Shown here piece after piece: positions 11,426 through 12,076 of a stretch of 12,076 bases of DNA (the stretch's first letter is position 1; each line of letters opens with the position of its first letter). The notes beneath the pieces are model-generated. The model was not told where the DNA came from and ran no database searches. It was given only the letters and a program-made list of their open reading frames with translations. Made by a program: the position numbers and the translations under genes. Origin of the DNA: Saprospiraceae bacterium (GTDB lineage: Bacteria; Bacteroidota; Bacteroidia; Chitinophagales; Saprospiraceae); the NCBI GenBank assembly GCA_025455635.1, contig JALOMF010000064.1, positions 1-12,076 of the forward strand, given 5' to 3'.

Positions 11426-12076
11426 ATGAAAAAGAAAAACACCTTCCTCCAACGCCTGCCATTCCTGATGATGGCCTTGCTGCTTGCTGCAACGATAGGT
11501 TGTGGCGATGATGACAACAATCCCACCACCTGCACCAAAGATGTGGACTTGGGCCTGTACACCGTCAATTTCGAAGTGCCTTATGAGCCTGATTTTGAAC
11601 TCCTTGATATCGTAAGTGAGGAAGATACGACGGGCCTTGTCAGCGTGAACCATCCCTTGGATTTTGAGTTTTTGCAGCTTTCACAGACCACTACAACCAC
11701 CGAGGTTTTTGATTGCGAGGCATTCAATACCGCCGAGAAATACACTTGGCGTGTGGCCTCCCAGCAGACCTTATTAACCGTGGTACTGGGGGACAACAAC
11801 AGTTCCTCGATTTTAATGATAAAGGAAACGCCATTGGTGGATGATACCAAGCCGCAAGATGGCCCGATAGGGAATTTCTTGGAGTTTTATCATGAAGACG
11901 GATTCTCTGGGCTACTGAAGGACAGCCCATTCATGCGGGTGATGACCCTAGAACTGCAAGCAGGGAAGGGCAGCGGATATGAGCAGGGATTCACCCTGTT
12001 GGACAGCATCACCATCAAAGGGGAAACCTATGAACAAGTATATACCAATACGGAAAGCTTGACGGGGAAAGTTCGT
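11426..12076 (+). CDS. putative surface lipoprotein, N-terminal part (3' end outside window)
   Basis: The frame is open for 217 codons from the ATG at 11426 to the window edge, with no stop. Residues 1-25 are a lipoprotein signal (KKK, then LPFLMMALLLAAT), ending in the lipobox ATIGC with Cys26. The next residues are Gly-Asp-Asp-Asp, an acidic run like the lipoprotein export signal that sends Bacteroidota lipoproteins to the cell surface. The mature part is acidic and beta-rich (LGLYTVNFEVPYEP, TWRVASQQTLLTVVLGDNN, YEQGFTLLDSITIKGETYEQVY) with two Cys (residues 36 and about 96) that might form a disulfide. I recognise no family. The second half of the visible sequence (EQGFTLLDSITIKGETYEQVY) recalls repeat-poor small lipoproteins common in this phylum. 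It is separated from the TIR-like/PIN cassette by a terminator and has its own promoter box. Confidence 0.75.
   Translation, partial: MKKKNTFLQRLPFLMMALLLAATIGCGDDDNNPTTCTKDVDLGLYTVNFEVPYEPDFELLDIVSEEDTTGLVSVNHPLDFEFLQLSQTTTTTEVFDCEAFNTAEKYTWRVASQQTLLTVVLGDNNSSSILMIKETPLVDDTKPQDGPIGNFLEFYHEDGFSGLLKDSPFMRVMTLELQAGKGSGYEQGFTLLDSITIKGETYEQVYTNTESLTGKVR

Noticed and set aside
1..12076. tRNA, rRNA, transposase or integrase genes.
   Set aside because: None seen on either strand: no cloverleaf-like block, no transposase motif, and no long terminal inverted repeats.

Overview
The window looks like a chromosomal segment from a Bacteroidota bacterium, most plausibly of the Saprospiria/Lewinella-like branch. 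This is an inference from several signs. Bacteroidota-type -7 promoter boxes (TAnnTTTG) sit in front of several genes. Shine-Dalgarno sequences are mostly absent. One lipoprotein has an acidic stretch right after its lipobox cysteine. The gene content also fits: a lemA/TPM cluster, a carboxynorspermidine synthase, and a secreted cohesin-like protein ending in NPGND. Core genes are GC-rich (40 of 60 bases in line 9661-9720), while accessory genes at both ends are clearly AT-rich (20 of 60 in line 10261-10320, 22 of 60 in line 181-240).

Layout, left to right. (1) 1-627, plus strand: the end of a DUF4365-type (Mrr-like nuclease fold) gene cut by the window edge, followed 4 nt later by a small unknown gene; a strong hairpin terminator at 656-700 separates them from the next block. 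(2) 718-2639, minus strand: an envelope cluster read lemA, then a soluble TPM-domain protein, then a secreted TPM-domain (YgcG-like) protein with a membrane segment and glycine-rich tail. (3) 2854-4558, minus strand: an SDR oxidoreductase followed by purine nucleoside phosphorylase. The gaps in blocks 2 and 3 carry three unrelated short-repeat families. (4) 4674-7599, plus strand: a small orphan gene and a large secreted M14 zinc carboxypeptidase. (5) 7853-8449, plus strand: a small secreted cohesin-like protein, followed by an array of five GGTCTCA motifs and a GNRA-capped terminator. (6) 8798-10009, plus strand: a carboxynorspermidine synthase (polyamine synthesis) and a hairpin. (7) 10124-11262, plus strand: an AT-rich two-gene cassette encoding a TIR-like protein with a C-terminal membrane segment and a PIN-domain (DUF3368-like) RNase, overlapping by 4 bp and bounded by hairpins. 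(8) 11426-end: the start of a surface-lipoprotein gene that runs off the window.

The best candidate for an undescribed system is the TIR-like/PIN pair at 10124-11262. Two potential effector domains (NAD-cleaving type and RNase type) are translationally coupled, with no recognisable antitoxin, in a compositionally foreign cassette. The next most interesting item is the five-fold GGTCTCA array at 8500-8608. Everything here is read by eye; no database search or folding calculation was run.
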